Part shown: positions 44,344-53,785 of the stretch, one piece after another
Numbering within the stretch: position 1 is the first letter of the stretch
How the letters are laid out: every line of letters starts with the position of its first letter
Assembly: GCF_009866765.1 (NCBI RefSeq)
Contig: NZ_CP019431.1
Span: 4,712,001-4,776,000, forward strand
Direction of reading: 5' to 3'
Source: Pseudomonas sp. S35
Lineage (GTDB): Bacteria; Pseudomonadota; Gammaproteobacteria; Pseudomonadales; Pseudomonadaceae
Length of the DNA stretch: 64,000 nucleotides
Translations under genes and position numbers: made by a program
Notes under the pieces: model-generated
The model's input: the letters and a program-made list of their open reading frames with translations, nothing else
Told to the model about the DNA's origin: nothing
The model's database searches: none

Positions 44344-45411
44344 GTGAGTCAGAATTCGAAACTTGATGTTGTGGTCATTGGCGGTGGTCAATCCGCGCTG
44401 ACAGTCGCCTATTTTTTGAAGCGGACGAGCTTGTCTTACGTGCTGCTCGATGCGGAGTCGGCACCAGGAGGAGCCTGGCGGCATGGCTGGGATTCGTTGC
44501 GACTCTTCTCTCCATCGGCATGGAGCTCGATTGCAGGCTGGCCGATGCCTGCCGTATCAGAAGAAACACCTCACCGTGATGATGTTATCGACTATCTGAC
44601 TCTGTACGAGCGTCGATATGACTTCCCCATCATCCGATCCACCAGGGTGACCCGTGTCGAGAAAATCGAAGAAGGATTACGGGTTGTCTCCGGGGATAGA
44701 AACTGGGATGCCAAAGCGGTTATCAGTGCAACAGGCACCTGGAGCCGCCCATTTACTCCGAGCTATCCCGGACAGGAGTTGTTCGTAGGGCAGCAGCTTC
44801 ATTCCGCTCATTACGTTGGGCCGGATGAGTTTGAGGGGAAAACCGTCCTTGTCGTGGGTGGTGGCAACTCGGGAGCCCAGATTTACGCCGAGGTTTCTAA
44901 AGTGGCTCAGGCAACCTGGGTAACTCAAAAGGCTCCAAAGTTTCTACCTGATGAGGTTGATGGGCGCGTCCTGTTCGAACGAGCTACTGCTCGATTGAAG
45001 GCGCAACAGGAAGGTGTGGAGCCTGAACAACCCGCTGGGGGGCTGGGCGACATCGTAATGGTGCCATCGGTGAAGGACGCTCGTGAACGCGGTGTATTGA
45101 GCGCAGTACGGCCATTCACGCACTTCACTTCAACAGGCGTTGTTTGGTCATCAGGAGACGAAACAGCGGTGGATGTCGTCATCTGGTGCACTGGGTTTTC
45201 TCCAGCGCTCGACCACCTGGGCAACCTGGGTATCGTTGACGATGACGGTAAAGTCGCCGTGAATGAAAACCGGAGTGTTGCTTCACCTAATCTGTGGCTG
45301 GTGGGCTACGGCGATTGGACGGGGCTAGCCTCCGCTACATTGATCGGAGTGACCCGCTCCGCTCGAGATGTAGTCAACCAAGTCCAAAGCTATCTCACAA
45401 GCGAAGCCTGA
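44344..45411 (+). CDS. arsO: ArsO-like flavin monooxygenase of the arsenic cluster
   Basis: 355 residues from the GTG at 44344 (GGAGG six bases upstream); an ATG two codons earlier is possible. Two Rossmann loops: [16 protein letters not shown] (FAD) and [16 protein letters not shown] (NADPH), and ATGTWSRPF, as in class B monooxygenases. ArsO genes are frequent in ars operons. The substrate is not established, perhaps an organoarsenical or thiol adduct. Confidence 0.85.
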   Translation: MSQNSKLDVVVIGGGQSALTVAYFLKRTSLSYVLLDAESAPGGAWRHGWDSLRLFSPSAWSSIAGWPMPAVSEETPHRDDVIDYLTLYERRYDFPIIRSTRVTRVEKIEEGLRVVSGDRNWDAKAVISATGTWSRPFTPSYPGQELFVGQQLHSAHYVGPDEFEGKTVLVVGGGNSGAQIYAEVSKVAQATWVTQKAPKFLPDEVDGRVLFERATARLKAQQEGVEPEQPAGGLGDIVMVPSVKDARERGVLSAVRPFTHFTSTGVVWSSGDETAVDVVIWCTGFSPALDHLGNLGIVDDDGKVAVNENRSVASPNLWLVGYGDWTGLASATLIGVTRSARDVVNQVQSYLTSEA

Positions 45412-45444
45412 TGGCTCGCGAAGCAAATCGAGTGCGCCTACTGT

Positions 45445-45990
45445 TTATACGACTTCAAGATCGGGGAAGAGAATAGGCTCCAGTGGCGGAGTTGCCTGGC
45501 ACAGTCCGAGCCGCCAGTAGCCGACGTCGTGCCATTTCCCAAGCTTGAAGCCAACCTCCGGATATGTACCGATGTGGACGAATCCCAGCGACTCGTGCAG
45601 ACCCACACTGCCTTCATTGGGCTGAGCAATTCCGGCGTAAGCTGCACGAAAGCACTGTTTTTCAAGGATCGGAAGCAAAGTCTCATAGAGCTCACGGCCA
45701 ACGCCCTGACGGCGAGCCGATTCAGCTACGTACACCGTCACGTCCACCGCCCACCGGTAGGCTGGACGTGCGCGGTGCTGGCTGGCATAGGCGTAGCCCT
45801 CGATCTCCCCACCTTCTTCGGCCACTAGGTAGGGATACGTCTGAAGTGTCGTCGCTATCCGCTGAGCAATCTCCTCACCGCTTGGCGGGGTCTCTTCGAA
45901 TGAGATCGCCGTGTTCGAAACTATGGGAGCATAAATGCGCTGGATTGCCTGTGCATCTGTAACCACTGCAGCTCGAATTCTGACAGGCAT
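45445..45990 (-). CDS. arsN1: Phosphinothricin/arsinothricin N-acetyltransferase (ArsN1)
   Basis: 181 residues, GNAT fold. ISFEETPPSGEEIAQRI, YAYASQHRARPAYRWAVDVT and VAESARRQGVGRELYE match the PAT/ArsN1 family, which acetylates the arsenic antibiotic arsinothricin and the herbicide phosphinothricin. Convergent to arsO. Its own promoter would lie in the gene-free 223 bases up to chrA. Confidence 0.88.
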   Translation of the reverse strand: MPVRIRAAVVTDAQAIQRIYAPIVSNTAISFEETPPSGEEIAQRIATTLQTYPYLVAEEGGEIEGYAYASQHRARPAYRWAVDVTVYVAESARRQGVGRELYETLLPILEKQCFRAAYAGIAQPNEGSVGLHESLGFVHIGTYPEVGFKLGKWHDVGYWRLGLCQATPPLEPILFPDLEVV

Positions 45991-46213
45991 GTGAGTCGTC
46001 CCTGAATAAAAGTTTGAAAATTACCTTTCCCGGATCAGTTTCGCCATTAGCCCATTTGAAAAAAACGAGCTGTGTGAAATCTAAAATTCAGGTCGCAATG
46101 CATGTTCTCAGTTCTGCACCTTCGGCTCATCAAATTCATCGGCTGCATCAACAACGCAGAACACTGTAAGCGTGCGCTAAGCGACCCGTCCTGACGGCAT
46201 CGCTTAGCCGACC

Positions 46214-47431
46214 TCAAAATAAAATGCTGAGTAACCATCCGATAAGACCTCCCGCCAGGACGACCAACCATGTAGGAACCTTCCAGAACATCAAAGCCAC
46301 AAGCGCTATCAGCGCCAAGCCAAAATCTGTAGGAATCAATATGGCGCTCGTCCAGACTGGGTTATACAAGGCTGCCAGGAGAAGGCCTACAACTGCTGCG
46401 TTTACGCCTGAAAGTGCGGCTTGGGTGCGTAAGCTTTTCCGCAGTTGCTCCCAAAATGGCAACACGCCGATTACGAGCAAGAACGAAGGAGCAAAAATTG
46501 CAACGACGCACGCGGTAGCCCCGAGCCAACCAGAAGGTTGGGCATTCATGGACGCGCCAAGAAATGCTGCGAAGGTAAAAAGTGGGCCTGGTACGGCCTG
46601 TGCTAAGCCATATCCGGCAAGAAACGTGTCATTGGCTACCCATCCGTTCGGCACGGTCGCCGACTGAAGCAACGGCAGCACAACATGCCCACCTCCGAAA
46701 ACTAATGACCCGGCGCGGAAAAAGGCGTTTACCACAGCTAACGCTTGTGAGGGCCACAACTGAACCAGCAATGGCAGGCCAGCTAACAGGCCGAAGAACA
46801 GCAGCAACGACACCACACCGACTTTCCTGCTCACCGGTATCGGCAAAGACTCAGTAGTCTGGCTTTGATCGGTTTTGAAGAGCATTAGTCCTATGACGGC
46901 ACCGAAGAAAATCACGCCGATCTGCCCCCAAGCATGTGGCCAAAGCATTGCAGCATAAGCCGCAAACACGGCGACGGTTATTCGAGGGGCATCAGTGCAA
47001 AGACTACGGCCCATTCCCCAGACGGCTTGAGCAACGACAGCCACCGCGACAATTTTAAGACCGTGCAAAAGACCGCTCGGAAACGCGCCTCCCCACGCGG
47101 ACATACCCTGAGCGAATAAAACCAAGATTATTGCCGAAGGCAATGTGAAACCTGCCCACGCAGCGACTGCTCCTGGAAATCCGGCACGAGAAAGTCCTAT
47201 ACCTATGCCAACCTGGCTACTGGCGGGCCCCGGCAAGAATTGGCACAGGGCAATCAAATCCCCATAACTGCGCTCGCTCAGCCATTGGCGTCGGGCAACG
47301 AATTCTTCGCGAAAGTAAGCTAGATGTGCAATCGGGCCTCCGAAAGAAGTGAGACCTAGGCGCAGGAATACCAGAAATACCATCCATGGGGACTCAGTCG
47401 TAACACCCTTTGAACGTCCCTCGGCTGACAA
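46214..47431 (-). CDS. chrA: Chromate efflux transporter
   Basis: 405 residues with a TTG start (GGGGAG about 8 bases upstream). Two tandem CHR domains: FLRLGLTSFGGPIAHLAYFR and later AFFRAGSLVFGGGHVVLPLL, with GYGLAQAVPGPLFTFAAFLG. About 10 membrane helices. Exports chromate, expected by proton exchange. No chrB is adjacent. It sits between the arsenic and fluoride modules. Confidence 0.92.
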   Translation of the reverse strand: MSAEGRSKGVTTESPWMVFLVFLRLGLTSFGGPIAHLAYFREEFVARRQWLSERSYGDLIALCQFLPGPASSQVGIGIGLSRAGFPGAVAAWAGFTLPSAIILVLFAQGMSAWGGAFPSGLLHGLKIVAVAVVAQAVWGMGRSLCTDAPRITVAVFAAYAAMLWPHAWGQIGVIFFGAVIGLMLFKTDQSQTTESLPIPVSRKVGVVSLLLFFGLLAGLPLLVQLWPSQALAVVNAFFRAGSLVFGGGHVVLPLLQSATVPNGWVANDTFLAGYGLAQAVPGPLFTFAAFLGASMNAQPSGWLGATACVVAIFAPSFLLVIGVLPFWEQLRKSLRTQAALSGVNAAVVGLLLAALYNPVWTSAILIPTDFGLALIALVALMFWKVPTWLVVLAGGLIGWLLSILF

Positions 47432-47574
47432 GATTCGTTACTCCCCACATGACTGCTATAGAACACCAAATACGACGGCCTCCCTCACCGGCATATCTCG
47501 GCTTCGATATGCCGTCGCACACTGTATCGTGATCCTAACGACAAAATGATGGCACTTCGTTAGACGGTGCTCCT

Positions 47575-47609
47575 ACAGCAGAAATTCTGATGGAGAGAAA
47601 TTCTGCTGT
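47575..47609. terminator. Inverted repeat downstream of nhaA
   Basis: CAGCAGAAATTCT / AGAAATTCTGCTG arms around GATGGAG, near perfect, just after the nhaA stop. No T tract on the minus strand, so only a probable terminator or RNA stabiliser for the fluoride operon. Confidence 0.5.
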
Positions 47610-47624
47610 CAGCTCATTTTCTAA

Positions 47625-48827
47625 TCACCTCGATAGAGTGGCTGTGGCAACGGCAGGCGCAGCGCTGCGACGCAAAATCAGGACTCCACCGATTGCAGCC
47701 AAGGTCGAACCGATCAACACGCCGACTTTTACCTCGTCAATCAGGTGAGCTGATCCAGCAAACGCCAAGTTGCCAATGAACAGGCTCATGGTGAAGCCGA
47801 TGCCACACAGGAGCGCAACGCCGTAAAGCTGTGCCCAATTGCTGCCTTCTGGTAGTTTGGCCAGGCCCATACGAATGGCAAGAGCAGCCAATAGGAAGAT
47901 GCCAATCTGCTTGCCCACCAACAAGCCCAGCGCAACACCCAGAGGAACCGGATCGACTAGGTTCTCCATGGAAATACCTGCCAGTGAAACGCCCGCATTG
48001 GCGAAGCCGAAAATCGGCACCACAGCGAACGCAACCCACATGTGCAGCTTTTCCTCCAGGAATAGCAGTGGAGACCGGGCTTCCTCTTCAGGCTTGCCCA
48101 TTGGGACGCACAGAGCTACAGCGACACCCGCAAGGGTGGCATGCACTCCCGACTGCAGCACGAAGAACCACAGCACACCGCCGACCAGCAAATAAGGGAA
48201 TAATCGTCTGACGCCCAATCGATTCATTGCGATCAGAATGACCAGGGTTACGAGCGATGCCAGCAACATCGGCATGGAAAGACCGGTGGTGTAGAAAAAG
48301 GCGATGATGACTACAGCACCCAGGTCGTCAATGATCGCCAAGGCGGCGAGGAAGACCTTCAGCGACGTAGGGACTCGCTTACCTAGGAGCGACAAGACGC
48401 CCAGGGCGAACGCGATGTCGGTAGCGGCAGGGATAGCCCACCCCTTCAAGGTCTCAGAATTCCCCCAGTTGATTGCGATGTAGATCAGCGCAGGCACCAC
48501 CATGCCGCCTATAGCACCAAATCCCGGCAAGGCACGCTGGCCCCAAGTGGATAGCCCGCCTGCCAGAACCTCCCTTTTGATCTCAAGGCCGACCATCAGG
48601 AAGAAGATAGCCATCAGGCCATCATTGACCCAATGCTCCACAGACATGCCCAGCCAGACACTGTGCAAGGCGGCAAAATAACCTTGCGAGAGAGGCGAGT
48701 TAGCCACAATTAAGGCCGCGAGTGCTGCGCCCATCAGTACGAGACCGCCAGCGGATTCCGACGATAGGAAGCGAGCCAGGATCGCGGCTGCTCTAGGGGT
48801 TTCTGCGGGAGTTCTGCTGTGAGTCAT
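47625..48827 (-). CDS. nhaA: Na+/H+ antiporter NhaA
   Basis: 400 residues from the ATG at 48827 (AAGGAC upstream). NhaA features: [30 protein letters not shown] and the paired Asp of [16 protein letters not shown]. About 12 helices. NhaA is often found in fluoride islands with crcB, so here it likely helps when HF enters and ion balance shifts. It is 310 bases after ppa, so it may have its own promoter. Confidence 0.94.
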   Translation of the reverse strand: MTHSRTPAETPRAAAILARFLSSESAGGLVLMGAALAALIVANSPLSQGYFAALHSVWLGMSVEHWVNDGLMAIFFLMVGLEIKREVLAGGLSTWGQRALPGFGAIGGMVVPALIYIAINWGNSETLKGWAIPAATDIAFALGVLSLLGKRVPTSLKVFLAALAIIDDLGAVVIIAFFYTTGLSMPMLLASLVTLVILIAMNRLGVRRLFPYLLVGGVLWFFVLQSGVHATLAGVAVALCVPMGKPEEEARSPLLFLEEKLHMWVAFAVVPIFGFANAGVSLAGISMENLVDPVPLGVALGLLVGKQIGIFLLAALAIRMGLAKLPEGSNWAQLYGVALLCGIGFTMSLFIGNLAFAGSAHLIDEVKVGVLIGSTLAAIGGVLILRRSAAPAVATATLSR

Positions 48828-49137
48828 CAGTGTCCTTACGCTTTGATCCAAAGCGATTATTTTAACATCCGAGGTTTACCAACGCGGCAGGGCACATAGC
48901 CTGTAACGATTTACACCAAGCCCTAATCAGCCTCCAGCCTGTTCCCCGGCAGAGGCTCGCTCACGAAACTCAGGAGCACGCTCCAAGCGCATATCCTCAA
49001 TAGGCGAGCGAACATTGATCATTCCTTACAGGCGTGTGGTTCCCCGGATATTTGATGATTGAAGCAACTGAAACCCACCATAAATGCCCGCACCTCAGCG
49101 CGATCCTCCGACTGTGGCATTTCAATCTGGAGTAAGC
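48828..49137. other. Gap between nhaA and ppa
   Basis: 310 bases without a plausible gene. It contains no strong terminator; the frames seen on the plus strand run into the opposite strand of ppa and are not credible. May hold an nhaA promoter (TTTAAC / TATTTT near 48850). Confidence 0.4.
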
Positions 49138-49668
49138 CTATTTGGGGATATACGCTGCTACCGACTTGCGAATTTCTTCCCGCGCTTCATCCGCGCTCCC
49201 CCAACGCCCCATCTTCACCCACTTACCCGGCTCCAGTGCCTTGTAGTTTTCGAAAAAATGCTGGATCTGTGCGAGGAGTAACGCAGGGAGGTCTGAGCAC
49301 TCCTTTACATCGCTGTACATTGAGCTGAGTTTTTCATGAGGCACTGCGATCACCTTGGCATCCGCACCAGCTTCGTCCGTCATGTACATCACACCCACCG
49401 GGCGACTGCGGATGACAACGCCAGGTGAGACGGGATAAGGGCAAACCACCAGGACGTCCAGCGGATCACCATCGTCGCTCAGCGTGTTCGGGATAAACCC
49501 GTAGTTGGCCGGATAGAACATCGGTGTGCTGAGGAAGCGGTCAACGAAGATCTGCCCACTTGGCTTGTCCACTTCGTACTTGATCGGAGTGTGGTTTGCA
49601 GGAATCTCGATAACGGTGAAAAAGTCATCGGGGATGGCTTTGCCAGCTGGGATGTCCGCGTAGCTCAT
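49138..49668 (-). CDS. ppa: Inorganic pyrophosphatase (family I)
   Basis: 176 residues from the ATG at 49668 (GGAG 8 bases upstream), the same length as E. coli PPase. [19 protein letters not shown] has the catalytic Asp cluster; [13 protein letters not shown] follows. Family I PPase is the classic enzyme inhibited by fluoride, so an extra copy beside crcB makes sense as a rescue enzyme. A host housekeeping ppa should exist elsewhere. Two bases after DUF190 gene. Confidence 0.95.
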   Translation of the reverse strand: MSYADIPAGKAIPDDFFTVIEIPANHTPIKYEVDKPSGQIFVDRFLSTPMFYPANYGFIPNTLSDDGDPLDVLVVCPYPVSPGVVIRSRPVGVMYMTDEAGADAKVIAVPHEKLSSMYSDVKECSDLPALLLAQIQHFFENYKALEPGKWVKMGRWGSADEAREEIRKSVAAYIPK

Positions 49669-49670
49669 GT

Positions 49671-50024
49671 TCATAGCTCCGAAGTTGTGGAGGGGGCTGC
49701 GCTGGAAGGCGTTTTTCCAAGGGTGCCCATCTCGATTGGCGTCTTAGTGAAAAACACCGATATCTCCTCGGAGTCCAGTCGTGTGAACAACCGTTCTGCC
49801 TCATCTTCCGTGATTGCCAAGCGAATCTCCGTGGGTTGATCCGCCAGCTCAAAAAAGTGCGATGAATGCAGTTTTCCGGTGTGCCCAAACCCTTCGATTC
49901 CAGTGCAGAGCGTGGCGCCTCGCAAACCCATTTCTTTAGCCACGTCGACGATCCATTCGCCTAGCATCTTTCCCTGATAGCGACGGTTTTGTTGAGTAAA
50001 GAAAACGACCATAAAGCCTTTCAT
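49671..50024 (-). CDS. DUF190 protein of the fluoride operon
   Basis: 117 residues from the ATG at 50024 (GAGGAG 6 bases upstream). [20 protein letters not shown] then [19 protein letters not shown] match DUF190, a PII-like ferredoxin-fold family that commonly neighbours CrcB. Likely a regulator of fluoride export; unproven. Confidence 0.88.
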   Translation of the reverse strand: MKGFMVVFFTQQNRRYQGKMLGEWIVDVAKEMGLRGATLCTGIEGFGHTGKLHSSHFFELADQPTEIRLAITEDEAERLFTRLDSEEISVFFTKTPIEMGTLGKTPSSAAPSTTSEL

Positions 50025-50034
50025 TTCGATCTCC

Positions 50035-50418
50035 TCAGCGAGTACCAATCATTTGGTAGGACAGAAGCCCGGCAGCAGTCATCGCTAACGAACCTACGAC
50101 GTGCAACGAAATTGAGCCGAGCGCCCAGAGCAGTCTGCCTTCCTGAATCAAGGCAACCGTTTCGGCTGAAAATGTGGAAAAGGTGGTAAGCCCACCACAG
50201 AAGCCCGTGATGATCAGGAGACGCCACTCTGGGCTTAGGGTCGGAGATGCGGCCAAGAAGGCGATGGCCAAGCCGATGATGTAACCCCCAACCATGTTCG
50301 CGACCACAGTACCTGGAGGAATCGTTGGGAACAGAGCATTCAGCTTCATCCCCAAAAGCCAACGCAACCAAGCTCCAAGTGAAGCGCCAACAGCGATGAC
50401 GATTAATGACTTCAGCAT
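50035..50418 (-). CDS. crcB: Fluoride channel CrcB (FluC)
   Basis: 127 residues, four membrane segments, with [20 protein letters not shown] and [15 protein letters not shown], the Fluc signature. Works as a dual-topology dimer exporting F- passively. Preceded by a fluoride riboswitch. First gene of crcB-DUF190-ppa-(nhaA). Confidence 0.95.
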   Translation of the reverse strand: MLKSLIVIAVGASLGAWLRWLLGMKLNALFPTIPPGTVVANMVGGYIIGLAIAFLAASPTLSPEWRLLIITGFCGGLTTFSTFSAETVALIQEGRLLWALGSISLHVVGSLAMTAAGLLSYQMIGTR

Positions 50419-50506
50419 GGCGAGCCCACCTCATCAGACCTGAATGGAATAACAGGCGGAGGGCAGGTGCAGAGAAGAAATCGAGACTCGAAGGGTAAGA
50501 TCATAT

Positions 50507-50553
50507 CCTGTCCTAAATTGGAGGACAGGGAGGCACACCTACGCACCCTGTCC
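50507..50553 (-). promoter_or_regulatory. Expression platform of the fluoride riboswitch
   Basis: Three segments on the minus strand can pair in alternative ways: GGACAGGG (50546-50553), CCCTGTCC (about 50522-50530) and AGGACAGG (50507-50514). The middle one can pair with either neighbour, so two exclusive hairpins are possible between the aptamer and crcB. No long T tract follows, so control might be by Rho or translation. Confidence 0.6.
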
Positions 50554-50561
50554 AGGGTTCA

Positions 50562-50611
50562 CGTAGGCATCATCAGCACGAAGGCGGTTAAAGGAGGAAT
50601 GCCATCTCCTG
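50562..50611 (-). promoter_or_regulatory. Fluoride riboswitch (crcB motif)
   Basis: The minus strand reads AGGAGATGGCATTCCTCC, then TTTAACCGCCTTCGTG, then CTGATGATGCCTAC. This is the crcB-motif consensus (GGxGATGGxxTTCxCC, AACCGC-like loop, CTGATGAxxCCTAC). It lies about 145 bases upstream of crcB on the coding strand. F- binding should allow crcB-DUF190-ppa expression. No other gene is seen in the 335 bases between crcB and the next gene. Confidence 0.9.
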
Positions 50612-50753
50612 TTCTGATCCTATAGCATCAGCGCCAATGGCATCAAGAGCAGTTACACGCGAGCGATCTGAAGGCCCCTTCGGCCAGGCAAGATGGTTGA
50701 TCAATGATCCAGGCAGGGGTCGACCCTTCGCCCAACCAGATTAGTTGGCGCGT

Positions 50754-51089
50754 CTACATCGATTTAACCGATACCACTTCCACATACTTGTACTTTTTCC
50801 TAGCAGCCTTCACAGCCTCCTGCTCAGCAAGCAACGAGCTCAACGTGTCGGCCTCGTGGATAAACTCATGCATCTTCCCCTCGAATTCGTTTCCAACCCG
50901 AAGCGTGACCTTCAGCCTAGGCGTAAATGCTTTTGCCACTTTCTTCTTCGCTGCTGGAGCGACCAGCGGTTTGGCGAGCACAACTTCTTCCACGGGCTCC
51001 GGCACTAGCGACGTAGAAACTTGCTCCTCTGGCTGAGGTGTGCCGAAAAGGGCATGACGCATTTCTTCTTCAGTTAAATCAGAGCTCAT
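50754..51089 (-). CDS. Hypothetical protein with basic C-terminal domain (111 aa)
   Basis: From the ATG at 51089: MSSDLTEEEMRHALFGTPQP, then a Pro/Val-rich linker (VPEPVEEVVLAKPLVAPAAK), KKKVAKAFTPRLKVTLRVGN, ending EAVKAARKKYKYVEVVSVKS. No family recognised; linker and basic half suggest an island accessory protein binding nucleic acid. Probably one unit with the next upstream gene. Confidence 0.6.
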   Translation of the reverse strand: MSSDLTEEEMRHALFGTPQPEEQVSTSLVPEPVEEVVLAKPLVAPAAKKKVAKAFTPRLKVTLRVGNEFEGKMHEFIHEADTLSSLLAEQEAVKAARKKYKYVEVVSVKSM

Positions 51090-51172
51090 AGAACATCTCA
51101 AAGGGACGCATTTCGCTGGGCAAGTTCTAATAGGATTGTTGCTGACCGGTGTTCGGGGAGCCTGCGGAGACG

Positions 51173-51538
51173 TCAAATCCCCAATTCGATTTCAATACAA
51201 GAGCCTCGCAAGGCTCGCGAAAGCTGCGCCTTTGGCAGCAGTGTAATGAGCCCATCAACTAAGTTGCTAGCGTGACGAGCGTACAGCGTGACTGTGCCTG
51301 CATCAGGCGTTCGACCTGGCACGATGGCACCTACCCGCTGCTGGGCAATTTTCAGTATGCTCAAGACTTCCTGACTCACCTCATTGGTGGACAGGTGTTC
51401 AACCAATGGTCTGGGTGGAGGGGCGGCGCGGCTCCACATTTCTATGACCGCTTGGAGGAGTCCGTCTGAGCCGAGATGCTCGAGGGCCCTCTCCCATAAC
51501 TCACCCTCCTGCGCCATATTCAGGCGAGCCCTAGTCAT
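51173..51538 (-). CDS. Hypothetical protein (121 aa)
   Basis: Helical: LNMAQEGELWERALEHLGSD, SQEVLSILKIAQQRVGAIVP and LYARHASNLVDGLITLLPKA. No signal or membrane segment. An ATG at residue 8 is an alternative start. It is divergent from the exonuclease gene (17 bases between starts), so the two may share control. Function unknown. Confidence 0.6.
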   Translation of the reverse strand: MTRARLNMAQEGELWERALEHLGSDGLLQAVIEMWSRAAPPPRPLVEHLSTNEVSQEVLSILKIAQQRVGAIVPGRTPDAGTVTLYARHASNLVDGLITLLPKAQLSRALRGSCIEIELGI

Positions 51539-51555
51539 AACGGAGTTCCTGCAAC

Positions 51556-52017
51556 ATGAGGCTCTTTCTTGATTGCGAATTTACTCAGCTCTCATCTGCA
51601 GCGAAGCTGATATCGCTGGCACTGGTTGCTGAGAATGGTCGCGAATTCTACGTGGAATTGGTCGACACATGGCGAAAGGAAGATTGCAGCGACTTCGTCG
51701 TAGAGATCGTCCTTCCGCAGCTATGGGGCGGTGACAATGCACAACCTACCATCAGGGCAAGAACTGCACTGCTCGATTTCCTAGCCTCGTTCGACGAAGT
51801 TCTGGAGATTGTCACAGATGCTCCACAGTACGACTGGGAGCTTTTCTGCGAACTCGCATATGACGATGGTAAATGGCCAAGGAACATCCGGAATTACCCC
51901 ACTGACGCCACCACTCTGGATGCCACAAGTGAAGGGGTTCCGCTTCCGCATCACGCTCTTCTTGACGCCCGTATCATCGCTAGCATGTTCAACGAAAGCG
52001 ATCTGAAGAAAGGGTGA
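51556..52017 (+). CDS. DEDDh-type 3'-5' exonuclease-like protein
   Basis: 153 residues. MRLFLDCEFTQLS has the first D-x-E pair, DAPQYDWELF the second Asp, and PHHALLDARI the H-x(4)-D of DEDDh nucleases. Size and pattern match the Rv2179c-like exoribonuclease family often found in phages and islands. No regulatory neighbours are apparent. Confidence 0.78.
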   Translation: MRLFLDCEFTQLSSAAKLISLALVAENGREFYVELVDTWRKEDCSDFVVEIVLPQLWGGDNAQPTIRARTALLDFLASFDEVLEIVTDAPQYDWELFCELAYDDGKWPRNIRNYPTDATTLDATSEGVPLPHHALLDARIIASMFNESDLKKG

Positions 52018-52107
52018 TGAAGTCCTACGGGCCCAAGGTGATCTAAAGCTGTCTTCCACAGCAATCCTTCTTGGGACATATTCAGCCTGGTGCTGGTCAT
52101 TCAGAAA

Positions 52108-52587
52108 TCAAGCCTGTTCAGACTTGCTGGTCAAATACCTACGAATAGTAGTTTTAGACAGACCCAACGCTTCAGATATCTCGGTTACTGACACTCCCTC
52201 ACTGTGAAGGCGATTTGCCTCTGCCGCTTTCTGCGCTGCTCCGGATCGTGCTGGTCGACCAGGAGGAAGCTTCCCTGCACTTACCAACGACTCCATCTCA
52301 ATATCTACGCTGTCCTTCCTAATCCTATTTAGTTGCTTATTCAGACGCTTCAGCCCCTCCCTAAGCGGCTCGTTGGACTGTAGACACGTCGCCATGAGGA
52401 TCAGTGAGGCTGGCTCAACCTCCAGCAGCGCTGCAAGACGAATGAGCACATCAATCGTGATGTTCACCTCCCCACGCTCAATGCGGCCCCAATAGGAACG
52501 GTCAATAGTGATCAGGTTTTCTTGCGTAAGACCTTTTTTTCTACGCAGTGCTCGCACCACTACAGCTAGGGCTTCTGCGGCCTCCAT
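52108..52587 (-). CDS. XRE-family regulator with second helix-turn-helix
   Basis: 159 residues from the ATG at 52587. An N-terminal XRE HTH (ALRRKKGLTQENLITIDRSY then WGRIERGEVN), a helical linker, then a C-terminal resolvase-like HTH (GVSVTEISEALGLSKTTIRR). The two-HTH layout resembles an Xre regulator joined to a recombinase DNA-binding tail. Divergent from the DUF6957-like gene, which may be its target. Confidence 0.78.
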   Translation of the reverse strand: MEAAEALAVVVRALRRKKGLTQENLITIDRSYWGRIERGEVNITIDVLIRLAALLEVEPASLILMATCLQSNEPLREGLKRLNKQLNRIRKDSVDIEMESLVSAGKLPPGRPARSGAAQKAAEANRLHSEGVSVTEISEALGLSKTTIRRYLTSKSEQA

Positions 52588-52814
52588 GACATTTCCCCAC
52601 GCAAATCGAGGATAAGGCCATATTGCGGCGCACCATAACACGGGCTATGATCCGTATTATGGTGCTATCAGCGTTTTTGAGGCCTGCTTTTCGATGCATA
52701 TACATCCGTAAGCGGAGCTACGCACCTTGCTTGCGGGAGCCATCTGCTCGAGTGCGAGCGACAACAAGCGGGCTTGAATTGTCAATTTCCCGGTTATTAA
52801 TGAAAGGAAGCCCT

Positions 52815-53207
52815 ATGGCCAGCGTCGAAGAACCCGACTTCATGAATGGGCCACGGACACCACTTGAGGGCCTGTCGAGCAGCTCTGCAGCTCGAGCCTT
52901 AGCAGTCGAACGATTTCCTAAAAAGCCTTACTGCCTAGTTCGCGACTGGACAATATTTCGTATTGAAGTCACCCGCGACGAACTCTTCAAATGCCAGGCA
53001 GCGGGCCAACTCCCGATGATTCTGTTTGCTCACAACGTGGCCGAGGACAGCCAAGGCCGTTTCGAACGCGGCGATTGGGTTCGTTCAAGCATGTGCACCG
53101 GTTTCCACGACGGTGTTGCGTTCGAAACCAGAAACTCTGTGTACGTGTTGATTGGCCCCGGTCATGAACAGCTCGCAAGCCTGAAAGACGTTTTCTCCCT
53201 CTTCTAA
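52815..53207 (+). CDS. DUF6957-like hypothetical protein (130 aa)
   Basis: From the ATG at 52815 (AAGGAAG upstream): YCLVRDWTIFRIEVTRDELF, QLPMILFAHNVAEDSQGRFE then RGDWVRSSMCTGFHDGVAFE and YVLIGPGHEQ. These recur in a Pseudomonas island family I associate with DUF6957. No function known. First of four small genes read in the same direction. Confidence 0.68.
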   Translation: MASVEEPDFMNGPRTPLEGLSSSSAARALAVERFPKKPYCLVRDWTIFRIEVTRDELFKCQAAGQLPMILFAHNVAEDSQGRFERGDWVRSSMCTGFHDGVAFETRNSVYVLIGPGHEQLASLKDVFSLF

Positions 53208-53248
53208 CTGCGCTCTGTATCGGAGCCCATTCAGGCTAAGGACATACG

Positions 53249-53695
53249 ATGTTTAGAACACACGACGCCGACATGCTCGGTCTACCCGGTATGTTTGGTG
53301 AAGGTCAGTACCAATGGCATCAGGTATCCAAAGTGCTTCGTAATCACTGGTATCACGTAACTGTCCAGGCTAAGTCCGAGGGCAGAATTTCAGAGGTGGT
53401 TCTGATGATCGATAGCGAACCACGGCTTCAGCAACTGCTGATTGCCCAGGACGCGGAGACGATCATCACAGAGGTGCAAGTAGTCACTCCCGCCCACATG
53501 AATGGCACGGGAGCTTGGCGCATGGAGACACTGACCAAGGTGACACTTGGTGAAGACCAAAACGAGTGTGTTGTGTGCCTGCTGGAGGTGGAGACCGGCT
53601 CCAAATACCACAGTTCTCACCAACCTGGCTTCAACACTGATGCGCTGAGCAACCTTCGTCCGATCTATCACGCGAACATGATTCGTACAGCCTGA
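53249..53695 (+). CDS. Hypothetical protein (148 aa)
   Basis: MFRTHDADMLGLPGMFGEGQ begins a globular protein without membrane segment. GGA RBS 7 bases upstream. It belongs to the tandem of small genes after DUF6957-like; no motif recognised. Codon use looks coding throughout. Confidence 0.6.
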   Translation: MFRTHDADMLGLPGMFGEGQYQWHQVSKVLRNHWYHVTVQAKSEGRISEVVLMIDSEPRLQQLLIAQDAETIITEVQVVTPAHMNGTGAWRMETLTKVTLGEDQNECVVCLLEVETGSKYHSSHQPGFNTDALSNLRPIYHANMIRTA

Positions 53696-53785
53696 GATTT
53701 ACCAAGAATCTTGCACGATACCAGCACAGATGGTTCCGTGAAGATTTCCTGGTAACGCCATACGGACTGTGAAAGGAACGCAATT

